Positions 1 through 7,161 of a stretch of 54,567 nt of DNA are shown piece by piece. A model generated the notes under the pieces. That model ran no database searches, was not told where the DNA came from, and worked only from the letters and a program-made list of their open reading frames with translations. This DNA comes from a virus, in IMG/VR virus record IMGVR_UViG_3300025326_000042, positions 1 through 54,567 of that record. One strand, 5' to 3'. A program made the translations under genes and the position numbers. Position 1 is the stretch's first letter; each line of letters begins with the position of its first letter.

Positions 1-497
1 TTATCCAGCAGGAGTGCGCCCGCGATGATCACTCGGCGCACCACAGCCTCATTCCAAAGGTACTCCTGTGCGGCATGAGTGTTCTGTGAAGATACGAGCT
101 TATGCGAGATGTTGAAGCTGCACATTCGCGCCATCTCATCGTTCGGAACAATGGTGCCCGCCGTCTCGACTTCCACCGGACACGGGTGCTCGGCGCGGTA
201 GAGGGTAAGAACTTCAGGCAAGGACGACTGCCAGAGCAGAGGCTCGCCGCCTGTGAGCACGACAGCGTGGCAGAGCCCGCCGCCGCCGGTGGTACGCAGC
301 ATCGCGTCGGCAAGCTGCTTGGGAGATTCGTAGACAAGATACTTTCCGAACGCAGGATCACTCTCGTTCCATGTAAACTTGCTGTCGCACCAGGCACACC
401 TCAGATTGCAACGATGCAGCCTGACGAAGAGCGACAGCCTGCCAAGATTCGGCCCCTCTCCCTGTGGAGCCAGATACATCTCGCTGACTTCAATCAC
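1..497 (-). CDS. queE: QueE, 7-carboxy-7-deazaguanine synthase (C-terminus cut by window edge)
   Basis: This is a radical SAM enzyme that converts 6-carboxytetrahydropterin to 7-carboxy-7-deazaguanine, the second dedicated step towards preQ0. The reading frame is open to the left window edge, giving about 165 residues. It shows the substrate-proximal APQGEG segment near residue 10, the Fe-S motif CNLRCAWC (Cx3Cx2C) near residue 30 and the SAM-binding LTGGEPLL motif near residue 80. The start is a GTG at 495-497 with AAGGAG seven bases upstream; an ATG at 477-479 is less well placed. The start overlaps the stop of the upstream zinc protein by 8 nt, so translation is probably coupled. QueD is encoded about 0.8 kb upstream in the same operon, and QueC and DpdA lie at 16-18 kb. 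The identification is firm; only the C-terminus is unseen. Confidence 0.93.
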   Translation of the reverse strand, partial: MIEVSEMYLAPQGEGPNLGRLSLFVRLHRCNLRCAWCDSKFTWNESDPAFGKYLVYESPKQLADAMLRTTGGGGLCHAVVLTGGEPLLWQSSLPEVLTLYRAEHPCPVEVETAGTIVPNDEMARMCSFNISHKLVSSQNTHAAQEYLWNEAVVRRVIIAGALLLD

Positions 498-702
498 CTC
501 CGCGCTCCTTCGCCAGCCCACGACACGCTCCACAAACAACCGCGCTTCTCTTCCTTCGAAGAAATGTTCGCACCTCATCAGCCATCGTAGTGAGTTCATA
601 GTGCCTATCAACGACAATGACTTCCACGTTGCCGTCCTCACCTACAGAAAAGATGTGGTTACATTCATCACATGTCCAATAGATTTCGCTAACCTCAATC
701 AT
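490..702 (-). CDS. Small four-cysteine zinc-binding protein (70 aa)
   Basis: The protein has two CxxC pairs, at residues 11/14 and 57/60, a plausible single zinc site, and an acidic middle. Its function is not recognised. I chose the ATG at 700-702 because it overlaps the upstream stop as ATGATTGA, the same arrangement as the GTGATTGA junction with queE downstream. Its first residues, MIEVSEIYW, closely match the QueE start VIEVSEMYL, at DNA level too, so the two translation-start regions appear related by duplication. Lying between a deoxyribosyltransferase-like gene and queE, it may belong to the deazaguanine module, but that is inferred from position alone. Confidence 0.75.
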   Translation of the reverse strand: MIEVSEIYWTCDECNHIFSVGEDGNVEVIVVDRHYELTTMADEVRTFLRRKRSAVVCGACRGLAKERGGD

Positions 703-1195
703 GTGATTTATCCCCCGTATAGAAGAACTGCTCTCCAACCTCTTCTGGACTAGGATGAGTCTGTTGTGGCATCGTGGCCTCCTTCGCTAGCACTGCCATA
801 CACTCCTCCAAAGTCTGAAAACGCCGAATCTCGCTCAGGCAGTGAAACGCATTCTCGATAGGGCCTATCACCCAGATGTCTTTACCCGTAGCGAGAGCGT
901 AGCCAAGCTCGACGTGTCTGCCCCCACGGCTGGACACTGTATGGGGCGTCTCACTGAAGCATATCACGAGGTCGGCATGATCGATGTCGGCCAAGTCTTC
1001 TCTGGCATAGCGTTCCCCAAGCTGCCTATACACCTCTCCATTCCCAAGCTCGTCATCCGAGATGATATGGCCCCCCTTGATCCAGCGAGAGGTGATAATG
1101 AAGTTGTTCGTTTTCAACCAAGCGGCGAAGGCAAGCAACATCTCTCTCTTCCGATATCTTCCATCTAGGTAGATTCTACGGTGTCCATTCGGCAT
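695..1195 (-). CDS. Nucleoside 2-deoxyribosyltransferase-like protein (166 aa)
   Basis: The fold signature is that of the nucleoside 2-deoxyribosyltransferase-like family: an N-terminal RIYLDGRYRKREM strand-loop, a central ADLVICFSE strand, then GRHVELGYALATGK with the Glu expected at the catalytic position, and VIGPIENAFH. Family members cleave or exchange the glycosidic bond of deoxynucleosides or hydrolyse modified nucleotides. The ATG at 1193-1195 is preferred over an upstream GTG because GGAGA sits about 7 nt before it. The gene lies between queD and queE, which makes a role in handling deazaguanine or guanine deoxynucleosides attractive, but this is inferred only from position. General nucleotide salvage is the alternative. 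Confidence 0.7.
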   Translation of the reverse strand: MPNGHRRIYLDGRYRKREMLLAFAAWLKTNNFIITSRWIKGGHIISDDELGNGEVYRQLGERYAREDLADIDHADLVICFSETPHTVSSRGGRHVELGYALATGKDIWVIGPIENAFHCLSEIRRFQTLEECMAVLAKEATMPQQTHPSPEEVGEQFFYTGDKSHD

Positions 1196-1235
1196 AGCAC
1201 TTCTCCGTCTCGTACAGCCGGACACGGCTCAGTAT

Positions 1236-2147
1236 TTAGGCTCCTCCTGCTCGTGCGCTCACCACCTTTCTTCCAAGGAGCCAAGCGCTTTTCTTCCGCG
1301 ATTTATCCCAACCGTATGCTTCCAGTAGAGCATCGGTGGAGATTTCAGACCAAGAAGTATCAGTCTCCTCGAAGCGAATGCGGTGGAGCCCCTTTAATCC
1401 AATGGACTCCAACCGAAACCAGCACCAAACAAGCATCTCCTCGGATGTTGGGTTAGGTAGAAAATCGTTTAGCAATTGATGATCCAAGGGCTCGACAACT
1501 GCGCTCTTGACACAGGCTTTGAGGTCGGCAAAGTCCATTACCACTCCATTAGGATCGAGGCGCCCTCGAACCTCGACATTCAGATGCCCCGTATGACCAT
1601 GAAGCCGCGCACATTTCCCCGGATGCCAGGGCAATATGTGAGCATACTCGAATGAGAAGCGCTTCCCAACTGTGACGAACGGCGCCTTCTTCTGCTTCGG
1701 GTGCTTTTTGCTCATGCCATAATGAAAGCGCCACATGTGACAAGGCACACAAACCCAAACCAGATTCGTCAGCAGATAATTGTCGTGGTTCTCATCAAGA
1801 TGATGAGCGTTGAGAACGGCACGGCTCCCACAGTACCGACATACCTTTTCTTCGTACTGCTCCAGGATCTCAGCATAGTGCGTCTTGCCCCAAGTCCATA
1901 ATGGATTCCTTTTCCCATATCTTCCAGACATCCCATTTATCCTGCTGTTGTAAGCACCCCGCTTCCATTGACGGCGTACTGCGGTGGCGATACGAAGCCG
2001 GACAGATGGACGCTGGGCTCCGTTTATTTTCTGGCCCAAACCGTTCTCATCTCTATTAGCCCATGCGGCGCGCATCTTTGCTGCTATATCAGCGCGCATT
2101 CTCGCGGCGACTTCTGGTGAATACGAGGATAGTGGTTTCCGTCCCAT
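1236..2147 (-). CDS. queD: HNH endonuclease domain fused to QueD (6-carboxytetrahydropterin synthase)
   Basis: One 303-residue frame joins two domains. Residues about 100-145 form an HNH nuclease: CxxC at 103/106, the HH pair at 115-116 and a second CxxC-H at 133-137. An N-terminal basic segment resembles the DNA-binding arms of phage homing HNH proteins. From about residue 145 the protein is QueD: zinc His170 in FSFEYAH, catalytic Cys179 and zinc His183/185 in CARLHGHTGH, and Glu/Asp/Thr in EETDTSW. QueD turns dihydroneopterin triphosphate into 6-carboxytetrahydropterin. The ATG at 2145-2147 has GGGAGG about 6 nt upstream. An internal Met just before the QueD part (1713-1715) lacks a Shine-Dalgarno, so the fusion is probably expressed as such. 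Confidence 0.9.
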   Translation of the reverse strand: MGRKPLSSYSPEVAARMRADIAAKMRAAWANRDENGLGQKINGAQRPSVRLRIATAVRRQWKRGAYNSRINGMSGRYGKRNPLWTWGKTHYAEILEQYEEKVCRYCGSRAVLNAHHLDENHDNYLLTNLVWVCVPCHMWRFHYGMSKKHPKQKKAPFVTVGKRFSFEYAHILPWHPGKCARLHGHTGHLNVEVRGRLDPNGVVMDFADLKACVKSAVVEPLDHQLLNDFLPNPTSEEMLVWCWFRLESIGLKGLHRIRFEETDTSWSEISTDALLEAYGWDKSRKKSAWLLGRKVVSARAGGA

Positions 2148-2210
2148 TCTAGCCTCCCCTATGATTCGGCAAGTGGTGTGCCGCCTCAAAACGATACGTC
2201 TTCCCTATTT

Positions 2211-2768
2211 TCACGCTAGTCCAAACTCCTCTCTTGCTGGTTCGTATGCCATTGCGGCCTCCTCCCCCTGCTGGACGTAAACACACCAAATTACTGCGTG
2301 AACGTCATACTGGATGCGTATCCATTCCAAGATGGAAAAGCGCCTTCCAACACCAATAAGGTACCTATGCTTGGCTCGCCAGTCAATGATGATGCCATCC
2401 TTGGCATCCTTATATAGCTCCCTATACTCTGGACTCCGAGACGCAACCCCTTCGGGGATGATACCTGCTAAAACAAGGGAGCCAGAATGCCTCTTTCCAT
2501 CACCGCGAGCCGAGTTACACTTCCGGTGGGCCAGCCTGAAGTTCTCCAATCGATCCGAACCTCCCATACTTCTTGGAACAATATGATCAACGCTAACATC
2601 ATCTACTGTTGAGAGATACTTACTACATAAAGAACAGATTGGCCCATCCACCTCTAGAAGGTGGGCAACGACAGCTTTCCAAGCAAAGATCCTCTTCTTC
2701 TTATCTTCACTAAGCTCTCCTAAGAGAGTGACGGTGACATCTCTAGATCGTCTATATGCTTTCTTCAT
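2211..2768 (-). CDS. HNH endonuclease (185 aa)
   Basis: The core is a McrA-type HNH: CSLC at residues 45-48, VDHIVPRSMGG with the catalytic His near residue 62, Asn near 76, then H and C of the second zinc pair near 81-84. The C-terminal 100 residues have no motif I recognise. The ATG at 2766-2768 is preferred over a TTG at 2819 because the likely promoter's -10 box lies at 2805-2810, which would leave the TTG untranscribed. It is the first gene of the leftmost transcription unit and sits directly before the HNH-QueD fusion. It may be a free-standing homing endonuclease; a host-DNA nuclease or packaging-associated HNH is less likely at this position. Confidence 0.85.
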   Translation of the reverse strand: MKKAYRRSRDVTVTLLGELSEDKKKRIFAWKAVVAHLLEVDGPICSLCSKYLSTVDDVSVDHIVPRSMGGSDRLENFRLAHRKCNSARGDGKRHSGSLVLAGIIPEGVASRSPEYRELYKDAKDGIIIDWRAKHRYLIGVGRRFSILEWIRIQYDVHAVIWCVYVQQGEEAAMAYEPAREEFGLA

Positions 2769-2804
2769 GGTCAAAACCCCCCAGACGGCCCGAGTCTCTC
2801 TCTC

Positions 2805-2833
2805 ATCATATATTCTCAATTAATTAATGTCAC
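2805..2833 (-). promoter_or_regulatory. Sigma70-type promoter for the HNH/que operon
   Basis: On the minus strand a GTGACA -35 (2828-2833) is followed by a 17-nt AT-rich spacer and a TATGAT -10 (2805-2810). Each box matches the consensus at five of six positions. The start site would fall near 2798, giving a leader of about 30 nt before the HNH gene. The -35 lies inside one arm of a 13-bp inverted repeat, suggesting an operator. Confidence 0.6.
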
Positions 2834-2888
2834 TCTGTCACTCTTAGAAGGGAGCTAGATAGGAGACAGGTCTGAGACAGAGTGACAT
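2827..2888. repeat. 13-bp inverted repeat overlapping the promoter
   Basis: ATGTCACTCTGTC at 2827-2839 is exactly complementary to GACAGAGTGACAT at 2876-2888, with 36 nt between the arms. It lies in the 106-nt gap between the primase stop and the HNH operon. The left arm contains the -35 hexamer. There is no T-run after either arm, so a regulator-binding site is more likely than a terminator. Confidence 0.65.
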
Positions 2889-2925
2889 CTTTGTCCCCAG
2901 TTATACAGCCTAATCCAGTGAGGCA

Positions 2926-5919
2926 CTAATGTACCTCACTGATATTTAGCAGCTTGAGTGGCATGGACACCAGCCTGATCTGTCTTTTGTGACGACCAAC
3001 CCGAAGTCGATGCTCGTAGGCGCCATAGCCATTCTTGGCTTCCTGCAAGACCGCACTCCATGAAAAAGTGACCTCTCTGCCCTGACGGCGCATCTCACGA
3101 TGATACCAACTGAAGGTCGTACTCTCGTTCAAATGCATGATGCGTCGAGTCTTCGTATCTTGTCGCTCATACTTGCCTCTAGACCACCAGCCGATGATCT
3201 CGGCGCGAGGAGAATCAGGCAATCGCGTTCTCGTCCCCGTGATGCCACGCAGCGGCATGAGTGATACTTTCCCCGCCTCGGCTTCGCTTGCGATGTAGTC
3301 GAGCATCTGCCTTAACGGAGCAAGACGCTTCACTTCTTCCCCTCGTTCCCTCGTGCCGGATACCAGACCACGAATGCCCGCTCGCATCCAGCGCCGCGCT
3401 TCGGCATACTGTTTCGGGTAGCACTCCTCCACGAACGCCAAGAACACATCACCCACCGCCGCCACTGTACTGACAGACGCCAGAAGCCTCCTGTGCATGT
3501 CATATCGTTCGGATGTTTCCAGCAGCTTTCGGTGCCAGCGCTCGCGCTTCTCCTCGACCTCGCGCTTCTCGAAGAGACTGTCCTGTCGAGCGAGCCAAGA
3601 GAGATAGTGTCCGCCGAGTAGCTGCATTGTTCCTGCATCAACAGCATCCTGCGCCACACGGAGTTTCTGGTCGTCGATGTCCCGGTCATGAATATCCAGG
3701 AATATCGTCCTGGCGACCATCGACGCCTCGCGCTCCCAGCGATCTTCTCCATTGCTGAGCATCACAGCTTGAAGCTCCAGGCTCTTGCGACGCTCCCCCG
3801 ACGACTTTAAGCGCTGACGCATCGACTTGTCAGCATAGGCCTGCACAAGCTCGCGCATCCCACGCTTGTCATACACGGCGCCCTCTTTATAGTCATCCAC
3901 CAACACCGTCATATCCTTCGCAGCGCTGAGCAAAGACCTGAGTGCGGACGGCGAGACGGATGTCCAGCTTGCAGTCGGGGGCGTCGTCTTGCGGAATGTC
4001 CCGAACAGCGACATCGCCGCGAGACAGAAACTCGTCTTCAAGACACCCGTTCTCCCCGTGATATGCAGCAGCGACGGCACCTCGTCCGCACCAGCAGACC
4101 AAACCGGCCCCATGAGCACCTGCAAGACTATTGGCACCGTGATGCCGAGCGGCCCACATTCGATGAGCGCTCGCAATGCTCCCCACGCCTGGCGCTTCTC
4201 TCCTTTCGATGCTGGCAGTCTGACGCCCCTGCCGTAAGGCTCGAATTCTTTTCGTGCGATCTCATCCTCGATCTCGGCAAGTTCGTCCATCCGCATCCTG
4301 AGATCAGTCTTCAGCCCCCTCCTCGTGATCGCGCCAAGTGCAGAGGGAAGCAGGTACACGCGCTCTTCTTCTCCAAGATCGTTCGTAATCGTCCACCACC
4401 CAGGCGTTGCTCGGATGCTGTAGCGTTGCACCTCATGCGGGTTCGTCAGTTCCAGGATAGCAGGCTTCAGGTGAACATGGCCATTATGCGAGACAATGTA
4501 GTCATGGGAGAGCTTGTGCGAGAGCGCCCGCTCAAGAGACCCCGTGCTGTCAAACTCGTCCGCTCGCAGTGAGACCTCGCGCACGTGGCCGGTCGCGGAT
4601 GTGATCTGGACACGCCAAACACGATCAGGCGTCGCACTCCCTTTATCAACCACGATCTCTGAGAGGAGCTTCACCATGAAGTTTGCGACTCGCGTTTGGG
4701 TAGTGGCCTTCTTGTGGTAGGTGACATGGTATAGCCTGCCAACCTCCTCATCCCAAAGATAGCTCGGTTGGTCGTCCACCACGTCCGCCGCCTTATCCGC
4801 GCCAGTCTTAGACACCAGATCAAGCTCATCCGGCGGCTCAGCGCCGTCTGGTGGCGGCTCTGGCCGCATATTCTCGGCGTCCAGCGCTCGTATGGCGGCT
4901 ATGTGGTAGCGCTTGTCCGCAGCAGAGCGGCTACGACGGCCACGCTCGACATCCGACTCAAACTTCCCATAATACACGCGGTCGAGCTTCTTGATGATGC
5001 CCGCGAGGATAAGGGAGTCCACCGAGGCGATATTGTACTGCTTCGCGGTACGCAATATTTGGCAGGCCGCGAAGTGCTCCCAGCCACTTAAGTCCTTCTC
5101 GGTATCTCGCACACCCTCTAGCCGCTCACCACGGAGCCTTCGCCTGATGTTCAGCAGATCATCAGCACGAGCGACCCGCTGTGAGATGTCATGGAGATCG
5201 TATTCTTCGATGGGTGTGTCCGGCAGGTTCTCGACATCGACATTGCGGGTCTCGACTGGCTCCACACCATGAGGCGCCAGCAAGCGCCTGACATACTTCA
5301 GCGCATCGGTCGTCTCTATAAGGTGTGGTATCCAGTCGCCCGCTTTCTGGCCGATCCACTTATAGAGCCTTCCAACCGGAGCAGCAGACGGAGGAGCGAT
5401 GACGTAAGAGCCTAGGCCTTGTATGCTGCCGATTTTGTGGCCGGTGACTTTATCTCTCAGATGCCTTGTGCGCTTATCGCCAGAGCATAGGAAGTACACA
5501 TGGACTCCGCGCCCAGTTCGCACGGCGCCTGTTTCATCTTGTAACACCGTCTCGGGAGCGAGGAGCGCAGCAGCGATCTCGGCGTCATCTACGTCGAGTG
5601 CCAGGAGATTCTTGTGGCCGAGCGCAATACCTATATTGGCAGTCTTCGGCCAGCGTGCTATCTCATCCAGATCGGTCGTCGCGCTCTGGACGCCATGCGG
5701 GCTGATCTTCGCAAGCGGATGCTTGCCAGGTGACAAACATCGACTATCGTCACACGAGCAGCCGGTAGGTGTGTTCGTATAGCAGGCTAGAACCGGCCAG
5801 CTCTGCGCGGCATACGCGAGTGCGGCTTCTCGAATACTAGAGCCGGAAGCGCGCCTTCTTCCTCTTCTTGGGTTTAGGCTCCGCTTCTTCGGTCTGGTCT
5901 GTGGGTTTGACATTGCCAT
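2926..5919 (-). CDS. Primase-polymerase/helicase fusion (997 aa)
   Basis: This replication protein joins an N-terminal archaeo-eukaryotic prim-pol domain to a C-terminal ATPase. Residues about 35-250 show the prim-pol signature: SPGKHPL, the SATTDLDEIARW helix, ANIGIALG, the catalytic LLALDVDD strand and TGRGVHVYF. The C-terminal half has Walker A GRTGVLKTS near residue 605, Walker B DMTVLVDD and an LSNGEDRWERE sensor-like strand, resembling DUF927/D5-type phage helicases. The start is ATG 5919 or ATG 5913, both behind GAGGAG; the first 83 nt overlap the preceding gene. It would unwind and prime the phage origin together with the nearby PolA, clamp and helicase. It is the last gene before the 2.8 kb promoter region. 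Confidence 0.88.
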   Translation of the reverse strand: MAMSNPQTRPKKRSLNPRRGRRRASGSSIREAALAYAAQSWPVLACYTNTPTGCSCDDSRCLSPGKHPLAKISPHGVQSATTDLDEIARWPKTANIGIALGHKNLLALDVDDAEIAAALLAPETVLQDETGAVRTGRGVHVYFLCSGDKRTRHLRDKVTGHKIGSIQGLGSYVIAPPSAAPVGRLYKWIGQKAGDWIPHLIETTDALKYVRRLLAPHGVEPVETRNVDVENLPDTPIEEYDLHDISQRVARADDLLNIRRRLRGERLEGVRDTEKDLSGWEHFAACQILRTAKQYNIASVDSLILAGIIKKLDRVYYGKFESDVERGRRSRSAADKRYHIAAIRALDAENMRPEPPPDGAEPPDELDLVSKTGADKAADVVDDQPSYLWDEEVGRLYHVTYHKKATTQTRVANFMVKLLSEIVVDKGSATPDRVWRVQITSATGHVREVSLRADEFDSTGSLERALSHKLSHDYIVSHNGHVHLKPAILELTNPHEVQRYSIRATPGWWTITNDLGEEERVYLLPSALGAITRRGLKTDLRMRMDELAEIEDEIARKEFEPYGRGVRLPASKGEKRQAWGALRALIECGPLGITVPIVLQVLMGPVWSAGADEVPSLLHITGRTGVLKTSFCLAAMSLFGTFRKTTPPTASWTSVSPSALRSLLSAAKDMTVLVDDYKEGAVYDKRGMRELVQAYADKSMRQRLKSSGERRKSLELQAVMLSNGEDRWEREASMVARTIFLDIHDRDIDDQKLRVAQDAVDAGTMQLLGGHYLSWLARQDSLFEKREVEEKRERWHRKLLETSERYDMHRRLLASVSTVAAVGDVFLAFVEECYPKQYAEARRWMRAGIRGLVSGTRERGEEVKRLAPLRQMLDYIASEAEAGKVSLMPLRGITGTRTRLPDSPRAEIIGWWSRGKYERQDTKTRRIMHLNESTTFSWYHREMRRQGREVTFSWSAVLQEAKNGYGAYEHRLRVGRHKRQIRLVSMPLKLLNISEVH

Positions 5920-6334
5920 CCGCTCCTCGCGTCGGTTCGTCCTTCTTCTTCATCGAGGGGTAGATTGCTTCGTAGTGCGCTCGAATCGCCGCCGCGAAGG
6001 CGACCAGTTGCATGTCCGAGAGTCTGATGATGAGCCGTGAGTCCCACCACTGAACTTCGTTCTCCCAAGCCAGATGCTCGGCCACCCAAAGCGCCTCGGC
6101 GTAGCCAATGCGCTTGATGATCCCAACGACCGTCTTCTCGGCCCGCTCTCGACGGCTTGGCATGACGGATGCTCGCTTCTGGTACGCGTCGAGCGGGTGT
6201 CTCATCCGTTCGAGTGTTAGATGCTGCCAGCGAGCGTGAGCCTCACAGTACGATGTTCCGTCTTCCGCGTACTGCCAGACAGGCGCGTCGCAGAGGGAAC
6301 AGATATCAGTGAGTTTGGAGTGATGCTTCTTCAA
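5837..6334 (-). CDS. Protein of unknown function with zinc-like N-terminus (165 aa)
   Basis: I do not recognise a family. The N-terminus has a CxxC-x14-CxxH arrangement (residues 12, 15, 30, 33), consistent with a small zinc finger. A basic helical centre follows, and the C-terminus is very lysine/arginine-rich (KPKKRKKARFRL), as in nucleic-acid-binding tails. Its 3' end overlaps the primase-helicase gene by 83 nt and its start overlaps the VRR-NUC gene by 29 nt, so the three are likely co-translated. A role as a primase accessory or loader-like DNA-binding protein is only inferred from this context. Confidence 0.75.
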   Translation of the reverse strand: MKKHHSKLTDICSLCDAPVWQYAEDGTSYCEAHARWQHLTLERMRHPLDAYQKRASVMPSRRERAEKTVVGIIKRIGYAEALWVAEHLAWENEVQWWDSRLIIRLSDMQLVAFAAAIRAHYEAIYPSMKKKDEPTRGADGNVKPTDQTEEAEPKPKKRKKARFRL

Positions 6335-6617
6335 GATGGATATCCCACATCAGTAGTTGGTGGATGCAGTCCTGGAGACTGTCGGCGACGAAAGCGACTC
6401 CTCCAGCCGAGATGATCCTGAGGAGGTGATGCTTCTGCATCTCGGTAGGAAGTTTTCTTGGCTGTTTCACTTCTATGGCAAAGAACCTTCCATGCCAACA
6501 GCCGATGATGTCAAGGGGGCCCCGCTCCTGCATGGGGCCCCCATGAATCTTAACCGCGTAGCACCCTTGCTGGCGCAGCCATTTGAGAATGGAATCTTTG
6601 ATCGCGGTTTCACTCAT
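6306..6617 (-). CDS. VRR-NUC domain nuclease (103 aa)
   Basis: The whole protein is a stand-alone VRR-NUC domain of the PD-(D/E)XK superfamily. It begins with SETAIKDSILKWLRQQG and has the core GPLDIIG (catalytic Asp) and FFAIEVKQP (Glu-x-Lys), followed by a helix ending in GGVAFVADS. Such domains are common in phage replication clusters and act as structure-specific nucleases resembling Holliday-junction enzymes. The start ATG overlaps the preceding stop as ATGA. Placed between the Sak4-like/DUF669 genes and the primase, it probably processes recombination or replication intermediates. Confidence 0.9.
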   Translation of the reverse strand: MSETAIKDSILKWLRQQGCYAVKIHGGPMQERGPLDIIGCWHGRFFAIEVKQPRKLPTEMQKHHLLRIISAGGVAFVADSLQDCIHQLLMWDIHLEEASLQTH

Positions 6618-6913
6618 GACTTCCGCTTGGCTTTGTCTTTATCTTCGCCGCCTTGCTCTCGGTCCTGGCTGCTCCGCTCGCTCCTCTCACTTCTCTCCCG
6701 TTCTCGCTCCTCGCGCAGCGCCCACTCTATGCTCCTCTCATTCGCCAGCGCGAGGAGGCAGGCTGGACTGCACACATGTTTCTGTAGCATCTCTACACTA
6801 CCAAGATACATAGCAGGCCACGTCGGCAACACCTCGCTTATGTGCAAGAAGCCGTATGCTTGTCCAGCGGTTGCGGTTCGGGGGCACTGATCACACTGTA
6901 TGAGATGAGCCAT
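6614..6913 (-). CDS. Small four-cysteine protein with charged repetitive tail (99 aa)
   Basis: Cysteines at 7/10 and 48/52 (CxxC and CxxxC) suggest one zinc site in a compact N-terminal domain of about 55 residues. The rest is a low-complexity Arg/Glu/Ser tail with REREERSE-like repeats, likely disordered or helical. No family is recognised. The gene is coupled to VRR-NUC by an ATGA overlap and starts two bases after the preceding stop. It may be a nucleic-acid-binding or protein-interaction adaptor in the replication operon. Confidence 0.7.
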   Translation of the reverse strand: MAHLIQCDQCPRTATAGQAYGFLHISEVLPTWPAMYLGSVEMLQKHVCSPACLLALANERSIEWALREERERERSERSERSSQDREQGGEDKDKAKRKS

Positions 6914-6915
6914 CG

Positions 6916-7161
6916 CTATACTCTCCTACTCACCAGCTCATGTGCGCCCCCCTCTTTCTGGATTGCTTGTTCGGCTCTATCCCTTTCTCGATCCTCTTCC
7001 TCAACAGCCATTCGGATGAGATATCTGAGCGCAATCTCGAAGGCTATTGGCTGTAGACTCTCTTGGACACATACTACGACTCCTAGCGCGTTATTTAGAC
7101 ACTCCCTCAAAAGCGCAACATCCTCCTCTTGATCCTTCTCCCGATCAGAAGCGGGCCTCAT
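6916..7161 (-). CDS. Helical protein of unknown function (81 aa)
   Basis: A short, highly charged, predicted mostly helical protein with an amphipathic centre (ALRYLIRMAVEEED). No motif is recognised. The ATG overlaps the stop of the DUF669-like gene as ATGA, which supports translation. It belongs to the replication/recombination operon. Confidence 0.65.
   Translation of the reverse strand: MRPASDREKDQEEDVALLRECLNNALGVVVCVQESLQPIAFEIALRYLIRMAVEEEDRERDRAEQAIQKEGGAHELVSRRV

Noticed and set aside
102-753. Two plus-strand open frames over queE and the small zinc protein
   Set aside because: They are shadows of the GC-rich minus-strand coding frames. They have no motifs or ribosome-binding sites, while the minus frames encode clear QueE and a Cys-pair protein.
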